Source of the DNA: Entomortierella parvispora
Taxonomy: Eukaryota; Mortierellomycota; Mortierellomycetes; Mortierellales; Mortierellaceae
Direction of reading: 5' to 3'
Length of the DNA: 64,000 bases
Assembly (NCBI GenBank): GCA_963573315.1
Contig: OY752144.1
Coordinates: forward strand, 1,172,501-1,236,500
The notes under the pieces were generated by a model that did no database searches, had not been told where the DNA came from, and saw only the letters and a program-made list of their open reading frames with translations. A program made the position numbers and the translations under genes. Shown here piece by piece: positions 1 to 10,730 of this stretch. Position 1 is the first letter of the stretch, and the number at the start of each line of letters is the position of its first letter.

Positions 1-844
1 CTGATGCGCTCCAAAGAGCAAACTGTTTGTTTTGGACTTTGCACAAAGTCAACAACAGAGAGCAACCTTCAAGAGGCCAGGATGAAAAAGGTCGTCCGGA
101 TCTCGGTGCCTGGTTTGAACTGAGTACGGGTGGGTCTCAAGCAAATATAGAGAGCGCGTTGTCATTGGAGGGGGGGAAGGCGGACTCGAGCGAGACGTGC
201 TCCGGCCCCTGGACGGGTGTGGCAGGAAAGAGATTACGAAGCGAGATGGCGAGAGAGACACAGATGGCCATGGGTGAATGGAGCGCATGCAGAGGACGAG
301 CGAGGAGGAAGAGATGGGTCGAGAGGCGAGGCGAGGCGAGGCGAGGAGTTGTTTGTTGGGTAGGTTGGGTTGGGTTGGTTGGTGTATGAATGTATTCCTC
401 GTTCCTCGCAATAACAATAATTGCAAACAGGTACAAACAACATTATCATCTTTCTCATCTCCCAAACTCTTTTGCGCTTCCTCTCGTTCCATTTTCCGCT
501 TCCTTTGCTTCCTTTTCTCCTTCTCCACCACCTCCTCCACCCTTGCCTTCTTCCCTTGCCTTCCCTTGCTTCCCTTGCCTTCCCTTGCTTCCCTTGCCTT
601 CCTCTGTAGTCTTCTTTATCTGCACGCACTGCTCGTCTCGTCCCTTTTCTCTCCTTCTGTCCGCTCAGCTAACCGACCCTTCAATCCACCCACCAAACCA
701 CAAGGACGCTCTCTCCATCGACACCGCCGCCCCCCACTCCAACAGGCACAGCACTCCACAACAACACAACGACCACATTGCAGTCGCACAGTCAGGTCGC
801 ACAGTTTCCTCCTCCTTCCCGTCCCTTCGCCGCACAGTCCTCCC
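1..844. other. upstream region of the Skt5-like gene, simple repeats
   Basis: No convincing gene is seen. The stretch holds a short (GAGGC)n tract near 323-345 and a pyrimidine-rich tandem repeat of about 20 bp (units like CCCTTGCCTTCCCTTGCTTC) near 545-603. Long pyrimidine runs continue to the start codon at 845, as in many fungal promoters and 5' leaders. Open frames here have a composition driven by the repeats. Confidence 0.5.
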
Positions 845-1494
845 ATGGCCACAAGCGTCTCTCCAACGATCCAGGACGGATCAATGCCCCATTCCCATTC
901 CCATCCCCATGACCAAGACCAAGACCCTACTGCCCTTCCACCAGATCAGCATCAACAGCATCAACAGCCTCCCTCTGACCGCAGCGACAGTCCGCCCCAG
1001 GATGCCTCCTTCGAGTACCAGAAGGACCTGCCCCAGGCCCCAGTAGAGATGATGTCCCCTCAGGACGAGATGGACGAACAGCAGTTCATGCAAATGCAAA
1101 AGCACCAGCAGCAGCAGTACCTCTACGAGCAGCAGCTCTTCCAGCAACAACAACAGCAGCAGTACGAGCAGGAGCTAATGTACCAGGATGCCGCGAATCA
1201 AGACCAATCTGTCCTGTCTCATTCCCATCTCAAGCCCGGCCACAAGGCCACACTGCTCTCATATACCCAGACACTGGAGCTCTATCGCCAGAATGCCAAA
1301 AAGACCAACGACCCAGAGCTTCAATTCGAGTTTGCGGCCTTTATGATTGACGCGGGCAAGCCGCTGGAGGATCCCCAGACACGCGCAGAGTTGTTTGATG
1401 AGGCCATGAAGCTCCTCCGCAAGCTCGCCACGAACGGCCATGCGGAATCACAGCACTACCTGGCAGAATGTTTTGCCTCTGGGTTTGCAAAGGG
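845..1494 (+). CDS. Skt5/Chs4-like chitin synthase activator, 5' part only
   Basis: The visible part codes for 216 residues. After a His/Gln/Pro-rich disordered N-terminus with CAG-encoded Gln runs (about residues 20-120), a conserved block begins near residue 138. It has the Skt5/Chs4 pattern L-E-x-Y-R-Q-N-A-K-K-T-x-D-P-E-x-Q-F-E-F-A, followed by the first Sel1-like helical repeat (EAMKLLRKLATNGHAESQHY, then LAECFASGFAKG). Family members anchor and activate chitin synthase III through Sel1 repeats. The start at 845 lies in a good context (CCCATGG) and is the first Met that leads into the conserved part. The gene is cut by the N gap; the remaining Sel1 repeats and the C-terminus are missing. 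Confidence 0.75.
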
Positions 1495-1694
1495 NNNNNN
1501 NNNNNNNNNNNNNNNNNNNNNNNNNNNNNNNNNNNNNNNNNNNNNNNNNNNNNNNNNNNNNNNNNNNNNNNNNNNNNNNNNNNNNNNNNNNNNNNNNNNN
1601 NNNNNNNNNNNNNNNNNNNNNNNNNNNNNNNNNNNNNNNNNNNNNNNNNNNNNNNNNNNNNNNNNNNNNNNNNNNNNNNNNNNNNNNNNNNNNN
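1495..1694. other. assembly gap (200 N)
   Basis: The run of N is exactly 200 bases, a common placeholder size. It interrupts the Skt5-like gene and ends 16 bases before the start codon of the next gene. A family-length Skt5 protein would need over 1 kb more coding sequence plus a 3' end, so the true distance is probably much larger than 200. Confidence 0.95.
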
Positions 1695-1710
1695 AACAAC
1701 AACAACAACA

Positions 1711-2723
1711 ATGGCCAGCTCTATCGAAGACAATGAACTGCCCAAGAGCGTCCTGACTCGCATCATGAAGCGGGTGGTATGGCTTCGGCATCTCTTGACT
1801 AGACGCCTTCATTCAAGAGGGAACAAAAAAAAGCCGACTCCCTAACGGAATGCGACCCCCATCCTTTGTTCTCAATATAGCTCCCAGAAAACACAAACGT
1901 CCAAGCCAACGCAAAGCTCGCCCTGTCAAAGTCTACCATCCTGTTTATCAACTATCTCGCCTCTGCGTACGGCCTTTTCTTTCTCCTCTCCTGTTGCTAA
2001 CGAATCATATGAAACTCACCAACTGACAGACACATTGGGCCTTTTTCTTAAATAGAGCAATGGAGGAGGCTTCAAGTGCAGGACAAAAGACGATCAGCGG
2101 CGCTCATGTTTTTAAAGCACTGGAAGCTCTGGATCTGGAAGAGTTTATCCCAAAGCTGAAGGAGGAGTTCCAAGGTAACAGATCTGAATTTCAAAGATCG
2201 TTTTTACTCTCTTCATAGGTTTCAATGATGCTTACAGTGTTCTTCAACTCTACTACTATGAACAACAACAACAACAACAACAACTACAATTACAACAACG
2301 ACAACAACGACAACAACGACAACAACAACAGCATACCAATCATTGCAAAGGGCACGCAAAGCAAAAGCAAACGGCAAGGACAAGGAGACAGAGTCATCAA
2401 CAACGACAGATGGCGCCTCCTCCAAAAAGAGAAAACCCTCCGATTCAGAGTCTCTATCTGCATCTGCAAAGGCAAGAAAGTCTTCTAGCGATGCCAAGCC
2501 AAGAGACGGCCAGGATGCGGCAGAAGGCTCAGCGGCAGAAGATGACGATGAAGGAGAGGAAGGGGACGAGGACGCTGATGAGGAAGAGGAAGAAGAGGAA
2601 GAGGACGATGAGGCCGAAAGCGCTGCTGACAAAGGAACTTTGAACATGAACGAGCCTGATCTGGACGACGAAACCAAGGCCACGGCCCTGGATGACGAGG
2701 GTGAGGACTCGGATGGCTTCTAG
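1711..2723 (+). CDS. DNA polymerase epsilon histone-fold subunit (Dpb4/POLE3-like)
   Basis: Four exons (1711-1776, 1881-1966, 2056-2174, 2332-2723) give 220 residues. The N-terminal ~95 residues are a CBF-D/NF-YB-type histone fold: ELPKSVLTRIMKRVLPENTN, then ANAKLALSKSTILFINYLAS, then KTISGAHVFKALEALDLEEF. This is the Dpb4/POLE3 pattern. A basic linker and a long Asp/Glu-rich tail (about residues 150-220) follow, as is usual in the family. The protein pairs with a second histone-fold subunit in Pol epsilon and also occurs in CHRAC-type remodellers. The last intron (2175-2331) is odd: it contains the (CAA)n tract and ends in ACAACAG. A competing canonical acceptor at 2218 would give a different, Gln-rich tail ending at 2643. 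The acidic tail was chosen because it continues the family pattern (EFQAYQSLQRARKAKAN). Confidence 0.8.
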
Positions 2724-2856
2724 TTTCATGGAAGGATGTACACTTCTTTCCATACAACCAAATAAACATAGAATTTCAAAACAACTACAGCACCAACATC
2801 TTCCATGAGGTTCAAAAATACATATTTTATAGCTCGCTGTTGAACATTCGCCACGC

Positions 2857-5097
2857 TTAGAATTTGAACTTGTCCTTTGAGCTTGACTTCTTTTCCTGTG
2901 TCTGCTTTCTCTCCTTGGCCTTCTTTGCCAAATGTTCCTCCAAGAGATCGCTCATATCTTCGCGGTGAGCCTCTGGTTGAGCTGCCTGCAATCCGTGCTC
3001 GTACTTCTCCTTCAATGTCTCGTCATCCATATCGACCAGCTCGGAAGGATCCAATGCGACCTCGACTTCTCCCATCTTGCGCTAAATGAATAAAAAGATG
3101 AATAGAACAGCCACGTTTAGTTTCCTGAAGCAAAAACAAGGATCGATGAAAAGCTGGTAAATGACAAGAAAAAAAAAAGTTACCTTTCGAGAGGATGATG
3201 CTGACGACGCTGTAGCGGACGAGAGATCGTAGACATGCTGTGAACCCATAAATCCAGTAATGTTGGTCTGCTTTTGTGGAATGACAGTGTACAGCGTCTT
3301 TTCCTCCTCGTCGTGAGCTGCTGCTCGCCTCGAGTCCTTGCGCAATTCGATAACGTCTGGCGTCTCCAGTCCGCTGGCAACACTCTGCATGCCACTGGGC
3401 GTGACAAGACCTTCCTGGAGATCTTCCTCGTCTTTTTCTTCTTCGCCCTCCTCCTCTTCTTCCTCCTCTTCTTCTTCCTCCTCTTCCTCTTCCTCTTCCT
3501 CTTCTGGATCCAATTCTCCCCACAAGGTCTTGACGACTGGCTCCATGTATGCTGATTGAACCTCAGTCTGCGTGGATCCGAAAACATCACCATACAAAGG
3601 CCTGTTGAATTCATCCACTGGAGGTTTGCCCCAGCCACCAGGGTGGTAACCCCACTGTGCGCCTTCGGGAATGGGGGCGTTCAAGCCTGGGATCTTTAGG
3701 TTTTTGTATCCAGGTGGGGGTCCATAGCGCTGCATGTTGATCAGCCATGGTGGAGGGGCCAGAGGGGGGATAGACAGTGCCGCAATCAAATCCTCTGACA
3801 GATTGCCTGGCTTCACCTCCTTGGCTTTTGCGTCAAACTCTTTTCCCTCATGATATCTGCGGCACAAACAGAGAATGACAAGCCATTAGCAAAAGACCCC
3901 ATGAAGATATAAGAGTATTGAGCAGTCCTCGAGACAAATTCGTTTGACTTACAATTCTCCATGCATGGATAGGCGAGGCCGTGTCTGGTATCGGAAAAAT
4001 GCATCGTGGAGCTTTTGGTAGTCGATATCGATCTTGCCCATCTTGGGCTGGACACGTTCCCTTGTCTTTGTCTTCAATTTGCTGGCATCTTCCTTCTCCT
4101 TGACTGCGTTTCTCAGCTCCATGATTCCAGTGTCCTTGATAAAGTCGGGCAGGTCAAAGGGAGCCTTTTCGATACCACGCTTTCCTTGAAGGTATTTACG
4201 CTTTTGACTCCAATGTGTCGGTACAGGAACAGTGTTACGGTATCCCTTGAGCTGGACCAAAAGATTAGGATCAGAAGAGGTGACATCGATCCACTCGACC
4301 ACCTCTGGGTGTTTAGCCATCTGCTTCAGGACTGTGACACTCATTCGGTTCAGCCTCCTCAGCTTCTTTTTGCTGGCGGCCTGTTTCTCTGGATCGTCAT
4401 CAGAGTCGGATCCTGAAGCGTCCGATTTGTTTTCTGCTTTGTCAACTTGCTCGGTATCTCCTCCGTCTGCCTATTACGTTAATCATTCATTCAAGAGCAT
4501 GGACTGTTGGTAAGACTGTACGCAAGAATACATATATATATGTTTTGGACATCTGCGCTGCAGGAATATCCCCTTACCTCTGGAGCAGCATCCTGAAGTT
4601 GAAAGTGCTTGAATACATCCTGGAATTGCTCGAATCCTGGAGCTAGCTCCATTGGCTTTTCTGCAACCCATTCGACCTCGACTTTTAGCTATGGAGAAGG
4701 GAGAGGAGAAGGTGGTCTGTTAGAGTCATTGATCATCCGCACACACAGCCATGGACACGCAAGTCTTTTGATGACTTTTTAGTGTTCACAATTGTAATGA
4801 ATCCATCTCATTTCCGATGAACTCATGCAGTACCTCCTGATCTTCCTTTGGCTCTGCTTCGGCATGGCCGTCGGCTGCGGTCGAGGTGGTGGTCTTTTTC
4901 TTTCTGCGACGTGATTTGTGGCCCTTTGCATTATGGTTGTTGCCGGTGGCATTGTTGCCATGAGTGCCGGCTTGAGTAGTCTCTGACTCTGTGCCAGAAG
5001 CTGAAGCTGTACTGTCCTGAGTTGTTGTGATGGCCATCAGATGCGGATCGGATCGTGAAGATGATGCAAAGGAGGAATGAATGGCAGCTTTGTTCAT
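2857..5097 (-). CDS. CUS1: splicing factor 3b subunit 2 (SF3B2/Cus1)
   Basis: Five exons on the minus strand (5097-4834, 4688-4578, 4470-3953, 3856-3184, 3081-2857) give 596 residues. It is a clear orthologue of U2 snRNP SF3b subunit 2 (SAP145/Cus1). Visible are the DUF382 core (SKKKLRRLNRMSVTVLKQMA through PKMGKIDIDYQKLHDAFFRY) and the PSP motif region (PPPWLINMQRYGPPPGYKNL, then GGWGKPPVDEFNRPLYGDVF, WGELDP). A poly-Glu stretch, a METPELIELR-like block (GLETPDVIELRK) and the family's C-terminal KFKF end follow. The N-terminus (first ~90 residues) is short, low in complexity and lysine-rich (RRRKKK), without the SAP domain of metazoan SF3B2. The protein binds U2 snRNA near the branch point in the pre-spliceosome. 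Confidence 0.92.
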
Positions 5098-5290
5098 GCA
5101 GGCAGATCAACAGGCCAAATGTGCTCTGCCCTTCTCGGGGGCTTGGCTGGATGGTCTACACCCTTAAGGAGCCAATCTTCAACGCGTCAAAGTTGAACAA
5201 AGATTGCTTTGCCAAAGGTTCTCCTTGGCGGTCTCCTTTCAACAAAAAGGGGATGGGCCTCTCTTGAAAATTTCTTCATTGGCATTTCTT

Positions 5291-6691
5291 CTATAAATAC
5301 GTGATATACGTGTATCGGATCTGTCTTTGGTCCAGGCTTGGGTAGCCGTCTAACTGTGCCTTCAGTTGGTCGTAAAGCGGGAACTGACGTTTGAAGAGAG
5401 GATCTCGTAGGTAGTCGTCCTTCTCGTTCACAACTCCTGGAGGGCACCAGCTTCTGAACTCGCCTTCAATCCAGATGTTTAAATTTCTCAAGTCCTTGCT
5501 AGCCCATGGCTTGATTTTTTTTCCCATCTTGCGCCCACCATCCAGTGACACGCTGTTGAAAAGATCGGCGAGTTGTACCACACACGACGTCTTCTTCAAG
5601 CTAAGAGTCCGCAGTTTCCTAAACGTGGTTAGAATTTCGACAACACTGGCTGAGCTGGACTTTGTGAATATGGAATTGTCGATCCGGAGATTCTCCAGCG
5701 AATCTTGCAGGACCTCAGAGCCACTCAGGACAAGATCGAGTAATTCGTTGCCAAAGGGGCTGTTGTTGTCAAAGTGGAGGGTCCGAAAGGGCATCCACCG
5801 ATCTCTGACGGCAATCGTGCTCCTGATACGATTGTCCAGATCCAACAAGGACAAAAAGTAGTAAAAATTGTGAAGGCTCATCTCGTCCCCATCCACGAGC
5901 AAATCTCGGAGTCTAGGACAGCTCTCGTGTACGGTGTGGGCCAATTTCTTTAGAACACCCGAATTCGGTTGCTGATCCCCATCCAGTCCTACGATCTGTA
6001 ACGAGGTTAGGTCAGGCGTCGTCTGAACAATTTCAAAGATAGGTTCAAGAGGCAAATGTCGGCAAACAACCCGCAGCTGTTTGAGTCCAAACAATGGAGG
6101 AGGTGATGAAGGATCGCTGAGCGGCGGCGGTTTCGACAAGGTCCACTTTGGCCGCTTTTTGGTTTCTTCGAGTTGGAGGTGTTTCAGCCCAGGTAGGTTG
6201 TTCAAGATGAGAAAGATGACACTGGTTGAAATTTCGTGCGTGTCCATGTCCAGATTTTCTAAACGTTGCAATCCAGTCAAAGCATCGATCAACTGTGAAA
6301 AACACTCTGTGTCGATCACTAGACGACATCGAATGTGAACATCCCGAAGATCGGTGTTTCGTTTCAGCAGAGTGCTGATGAGCTGGACATTGTGCTTCCC
6401 GATTTCGGGAGTTGTGAAGGCAGTCAAGCGACGCAATCCAGGGCCGGGGTCGACCAAAGGCAAGAGTCGAGGGCAATAGAACTCGCGGACAAAGGTGGAA
6501 TAGCGCGGAAGAGCCGCAAGAAGTCCGCCGTCAGTGAAATGGTCTGGATAGATGGTTCGCCAGAGCTGAGAGAAAAGAAGAGTAAACCAAGCTGTGCTAA
6601 CTCTACATGCGAGGGCGAGATCTGCAGGGGCCAGGTGAGCGGCGATATGGATGAGGACCTCTGGGATGTCAATGGCGCGACGGGTGGACAT
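5291..6691 (-). CDS. F-box/LRR-type protein
   Basis: This single exon codes for 466 residues. Residues ~8-50 form an F-box-like segment (DIPEVLIHIAAHLAPADLAL, then ACRVSTAWFTLLFSQLWRTI). Irregular leucine-rich repeats follow (LQRLENLDMDTHEISTSVIF, LPGLKHLQLEET, LRVVCRHLPLEPIF, LRTLSLKKTSC). The start at 6691 is the first Met directly before the F-box; the upstream open frame is low-complexity and probably 5' leader. F-box proteins of this kind are substrate adaptors of SCF ubiquitin ligases; the substrate cannot be read from the sequence. Its 3' end lies 193 bp from the CUS1 start, and upstream it faces the WD40 gene across a 490 bp divergent promoter. Confidence 0.7.
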   Translation of the reverse strand: MSTRRAIDIPEVLIHIAAHLAPADLALACRVSTAWFTLLFSQLWRTIYPDHFTDGGLLAALPRYSTFVREFYCPRLLPLVDPGPGLRRLTAFTTPEIGKHNVQLISTLLKRNTDLRDVHIRCRLVIDTECFSQLIDALTGLQRLENLDMDTHEISTSVIFLILNNLPGLKHLQLEETKKRPKWTLSKPPPLSDPSSPPPLFGLKQLRVVCRHLPLEPIFEIVQTTPDLTSLQIVGLDGDQQPNSGVLKKLAHTVHESCPRLRDLLVDGDEMSLHNFYYFLSLLDLDNRIRSTIAVRDRWMPFRTLHFDNNSPFGNELLDLVLSGSEVLQDSLENLRIDNSIFTKSSSASVVEILTTFRKLRTLSLKKTSCVVQLADLFNSVSLDGGRKMGKKIKPWASKDLRNLNIWIEGEFRSWCPPGVVNEKDDYLRDPLFKRQFPLYDQLKAQLDGYPSLDQRQIRYTYITYL

Positions 6692-7181
6692 TTTTTTTTT
6701 TGCGAAGACGAGGAGCGGGGCAGGAGGATGAATGGAAGAAGTAAAGAAGGAACGAAGGAAAGAAGGGAAGAGAGGAAGAGAGCATGTAAAGATGCAAAGA
6801 AGGAAGGTGTTGTTGTTGCGTCCCCTTTTTTCACCTCCAGGAGGAAAGGAGCGGAGCAAGGTCAAAGAAGCAAAGAAAAAGTCGAACATTTCATTTCAAT
6901 CGGCGGTGCATATTATGCACACGCATAGCATCGCGCAGATTGGTGGCAAATCCGCTTCAAGCCACCCTCGCAGTGGCGCGTCCCTCTTTCTATCTCTCGT
7001 TCGTTGTTTCGCGGTCCAGCACATGGTCTCTTTCTCTCTCCTTCCCGCCCTCTTTTCTTCCATCCTCCCGGTCTTCCCTCATCACCCTGTCTCATCTCAC
7101 TGTGCTGTGCCCCATTCCTTGAACCCCTGCCCTACTTGATCCTGCTCATTCCCGGCCTTTCCTCTCGTCCAGCCTGCCCAC
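6692..7181. promoter_or_regulatory. divergent promoter between the F-box gene and the WD40 gene
   Basis: These 490 bp separate two divergently read genes. The left half is purine-rich on the plus strand (GGAAGAGAGGAAGAG) and the right half pyrimidine-rich (TCTCTTTCTCTCTCC), so each gene has a CT-rich leader on its own strand. No TATA box or specific operator was recognised. Confidence 0.5.
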
Positions 7182-10100
7182 ATGGCGTCGGGCGCAGAGC
7201 TGCTGATTCTTCAGCAGAGCATCCGCCACTACATCGAAATCAGTCAAGTATGATGACCTTCTCACTCAATCTCTCTATCTCTCGCCTCCGGGACAGCATC
7301 TGTCTCCACGACCACCGTTACCCGACGACCACATCGGCACAAACAGCGGTTACTTCCAATCTCGCGTCTCTGTTTATTTATTTATTTTAATGTTTCTTGT
7401 TTAATCACATATTCAAGACGCGTCAATTGGCCAACCATGAAAAAACGGAGTACCAGAAACTGGCAGCAGCTTTGGTGCCAGCCCTCAAGCGCTTCACAGA
7501 GGCTCCTTCAAAGGCAGCGCACCCTCCCGCTCAAACAAGAAGTGATACAGCAATCCGCGTGTCGAGCAAACCTGTCACGTCTGCAATGAGTAATAACGTG
7601 GATAATGCTGTCTCTGACAAAATCCCTGTGAGCGTCAAGAAGGAGAGCTCCACCCAAATCGTGGGCAAGCCAGAAGTGTCCCTTCGTCAAAAGCCCACCA
7701 TTTTGGGAGCCAAGAGCACAAATCGACCTCAAACCGACCTCCTCCTGACAGGATCGACAGTTCTGAACCCCAAGACGAACTCCAACAAGAAAGATGAGCC
7801 AACAAAAAGGCCAACGGCCTTGAACCCCAAGGCAAATGCCATTAAGAAATCACAAGACGAGACATCTAGGAGACCCACCAAGAAACAGAGACCATTGCCT
7901 CCCAATAGTACCCAGAGCGAGAGTAAAACGAATCATCGAAAGCGTACGGCGACACTAGGAGCCAGCAGTGACGACGACGATGACAAAGAGAACATGGACC
8001 CCCGCCGACCTTACTCTGGTCGTCGAAGGACGACGATAGAAGGAGCCTCTGTGGCTGTCATCAGGTCCCAGATCAACCCGAGAACTGTGCTGGCGAACAG
8101 CCGTGACAATATTGTCAATATTCTCGGCGGTAATAATGGCCACGTCGAGCGAGGCTCGTTTACAATCACAGGGGCCATTCATCATCTCGACTATCCGAGT
8201 CGGACTCTGCCCTCTAATAGCCGCTCGATGAATGTTACCAGAGACGCTCAATCGAGCCCGCGCATAGTATCTCAAGAGTCCATGGAGCCCGTGCATGCCC
8301 AGTCTCAACAAGCACGCCGACATTCTCGAATTCTATCTCAAGCGACGCGTCGCGAATCTCAGATCCACTCACAGGATGCCTCACAACAGCCACGCATCCA
8401 GTCTCAAGAGCAGCTTCTCATCTCTCCCGTCCAACCACGAGTAGCTCATAACAGGTCTGGCGTTTCATCTGACGATGCTCGACTCCTTCGTCCCCAGTCC
8501 AACGACGAAATCAGTCTCCCACCTATCGACCCCAAGGTCCATATCCCATATACCCTGTCTCAAGAAACGTTGCAGGACTTTAATCTTGAGCCTCAAGAGG
8601 CCCCCCCTGCCTCCGAGCTCGTACAAGAGCCCCACAACCCTCAAGTGGCACTTGACGGGCAGGTTAAATTCGAAAAGCAAAATGAGGCGCTCGAAAGTCA
8701 CAATGAGGATCGCAGCGTTCACTTGCCTGTCGAAATACCGCCCAGTGTTGAAGATGATAACGAGTCCGTAAAAAGTTTTGACGACTTGCGCGAGCTAGCT
8801 CCTGAAGAACCTGAAACCGTTGGACAAAATCAGAGCTGCGCCCACTGTCTTGAGGCTCCTTCAATCGCTGACTTTGCAGACATCCCCGATTCTCAATGCT
8901 CTCAGAGCAGCCAGGACTCATTGCAGCCAACACTTGCCGTTCCATTGTTTCTCCAGAACTCCTTGCTCGAGAATTTTGGGGAGTTTGTCCCAGCCGTTGG
9001 CGGCCAGGAAGGGGTCTTTCCCAGTGAAAGTTCAAAGCTCATTGATGGTGTCTGGTGCTTCGACGAATTCAAAGAGAACATCCTTGCCACCGTGTGTAGC
9101 AATCTTGAGGAGTGGATCGCCATCGAGACAAAGACCCAGGTGCAATTCTGGAAATTGGAGGACAAGGTCTCACTCTCTAACTGCAAGTGGATGACGTGCG
9201 TCCAACTTGACAAGTCTTCAACTGCCACTCGGATCATGTTTGCGCCGGACGACTCTCTAGCTGTGGTCGTGGACATGATCAACTGTACTCTAGTGCGAGT
9301 TCCTTTGACGAATGAGGTTGTGAATGGTGACATCTCCAGTCTCTCAAGTGCATTCTGGAAAGACGCCCCCTTTTCTCAGAGCTGCAGCAGCTTTCTCATG
9401 GAGGGACAACATGGTCACAAACTTATCGTTGCAGGATCCACTTCTGTTGGATCCGTCTGTTTATTTGATGTCTCGGCCATATATGGCTCTGATCATCCTT
9501 GCCCCTCTCAAATATTGGTCCATGCAAACACAATCGCTACCGCCTCATCAATTGTACAAGTGAAAAACTCGGAATCGCTTATTGTCGCCACCTTTGGCGA
9601 ATCAATTGTCCTATGGTACAGCTCGACTCTTTCTTCCTCTATGCATCAATAGACTTGAGTCGGTGAGGCCTTTGTTTTTCTAATCTAATCTACTGTTATC
9701 TTGTAGGGACTTGATGTCAAGCAAAAAACCAGTGGCAGTAATTGATGCATCCTCGGCGCTCTCCTCGTTCCGCCTTTCCGGTTGTTCTCAACAGCTGCTT
9801 AATCCTATCATTGTAACCGCCACGGTTCCAAGCAAGTTCCTTCAGGCGTTTAACGGCAGCTCCCAAGCTGTCATCGATACCCTTCCTGCTTCCCTGTGGC
9901 CCATCTTCATGTGTCTCGGGGTAAAGAATGGAGCTTCTTACCATCTGGATAATGAGTACGATCAGTGTGCCCTTTTCCTCATGAACGGCTCCAAGATAGA
10001 GCTGGTACACAAATATCGTGGAACAAGGTATGAGCTGAATGGCAGAATGATACACACTTTCCAATCGAGAATTTTCGGACTGTGCAGACAAACTAAAATC

Positions 10101-10609
10101 ATCCATGTATTTTCATTTTGTCCTCAAGCTCAATTTCGTCCGCTTTTGCATCGACTCGGTTTCTCGCCTGTCAGACAATGACGCCTGGGGGCAAAGCCGC
10201 CAGTCTCCAGCTTTGGGATATCTGCAGTTCAGAGTCCGTTGCCAACATGGATCTTGTGGCGTCAACCAAGGCACTTGATGTTTTGTCGAACAAACCGCGA
10301 CAGTCATGGACGCCTAGTAAATCTGCAAGTTTTCTCTCCAGCAGATCGTCAACCTTGTCCTCTCCCCCATCATCTTCTGACGACGACGAGGAGGATGCTG
10401 AATCTGCGAACATCAAAGTCTTGCCAAAATTAAGCCGTCCTACACTACAGCCTGCCCAATCCTTGAATCTTCGATCGGTCGCCTTCTTGGATCGAGCGGC
10501 TGAGGTACAGTTTGCGCTCCATGGATTGCACCACTGGGCTGTCATTGTGAAACACGTCCATCAGAGATCCACGATACATGTCGTGGACTTTGGCTCCCTG
10601 TTGCATTGA
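7182..10609 (+). CDS. large protein with C-terminal WD40-like domain (PALB2-like architecture)
   Basis: Four exons (7182-7247, 7418-9615, 9707-10027, 10129-10609) give 1021 residues. Residues 1-45 look like a short amphipathic helix or coiled coil (LLILQQSIRHYIEISQTRQL, then EKTEYQKLAAALVPALKRF). Residues ~50-520 are disordered, rich in Lys, Ser and Gln, and include an acidic DDDDDKENMDP patch. The remainder has WD40-like blades: TKTQVQFWKLED, TSVGSVCLFDVS, FGESIVLWDLMS and ASLQLWDIC. The splice at 9615/9707 is supported because it restores IVLWD. A short N-terminal coiled coil, long disordered middle and C-terminal WD40 domain is the layout of PALB2, but no diagnostic motif was confirmed. 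The safe call is an uncharacterised nuclear-type WD40 protein. Confidence 0.6.
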
Positions 10610-10730
10610 TCGAAACTCTCTGAGCTGATGACTTTATACAATAGTAATAAAGAGTCAGTTCACTGCTTTATTGTTGTTTTTACTTCTACGTCCAGTGAGT
10701 TCTCAGTTGATTGCTCTTTCCAAAAAAAAG

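Noticed and set aside
27-629. Several overlapping frames in the first 0.6 kb
   Set aside because: All are low-complexity readings of GAGGC and CCTT repeats, with no start context or conserved segment.
2222-2683. Minus-strand frame with Ser and Val runs opposite Dpb4
   Set aside because: It is the shadow of the CAA repeat and the acidic GAG/GAC tail on the other strand.
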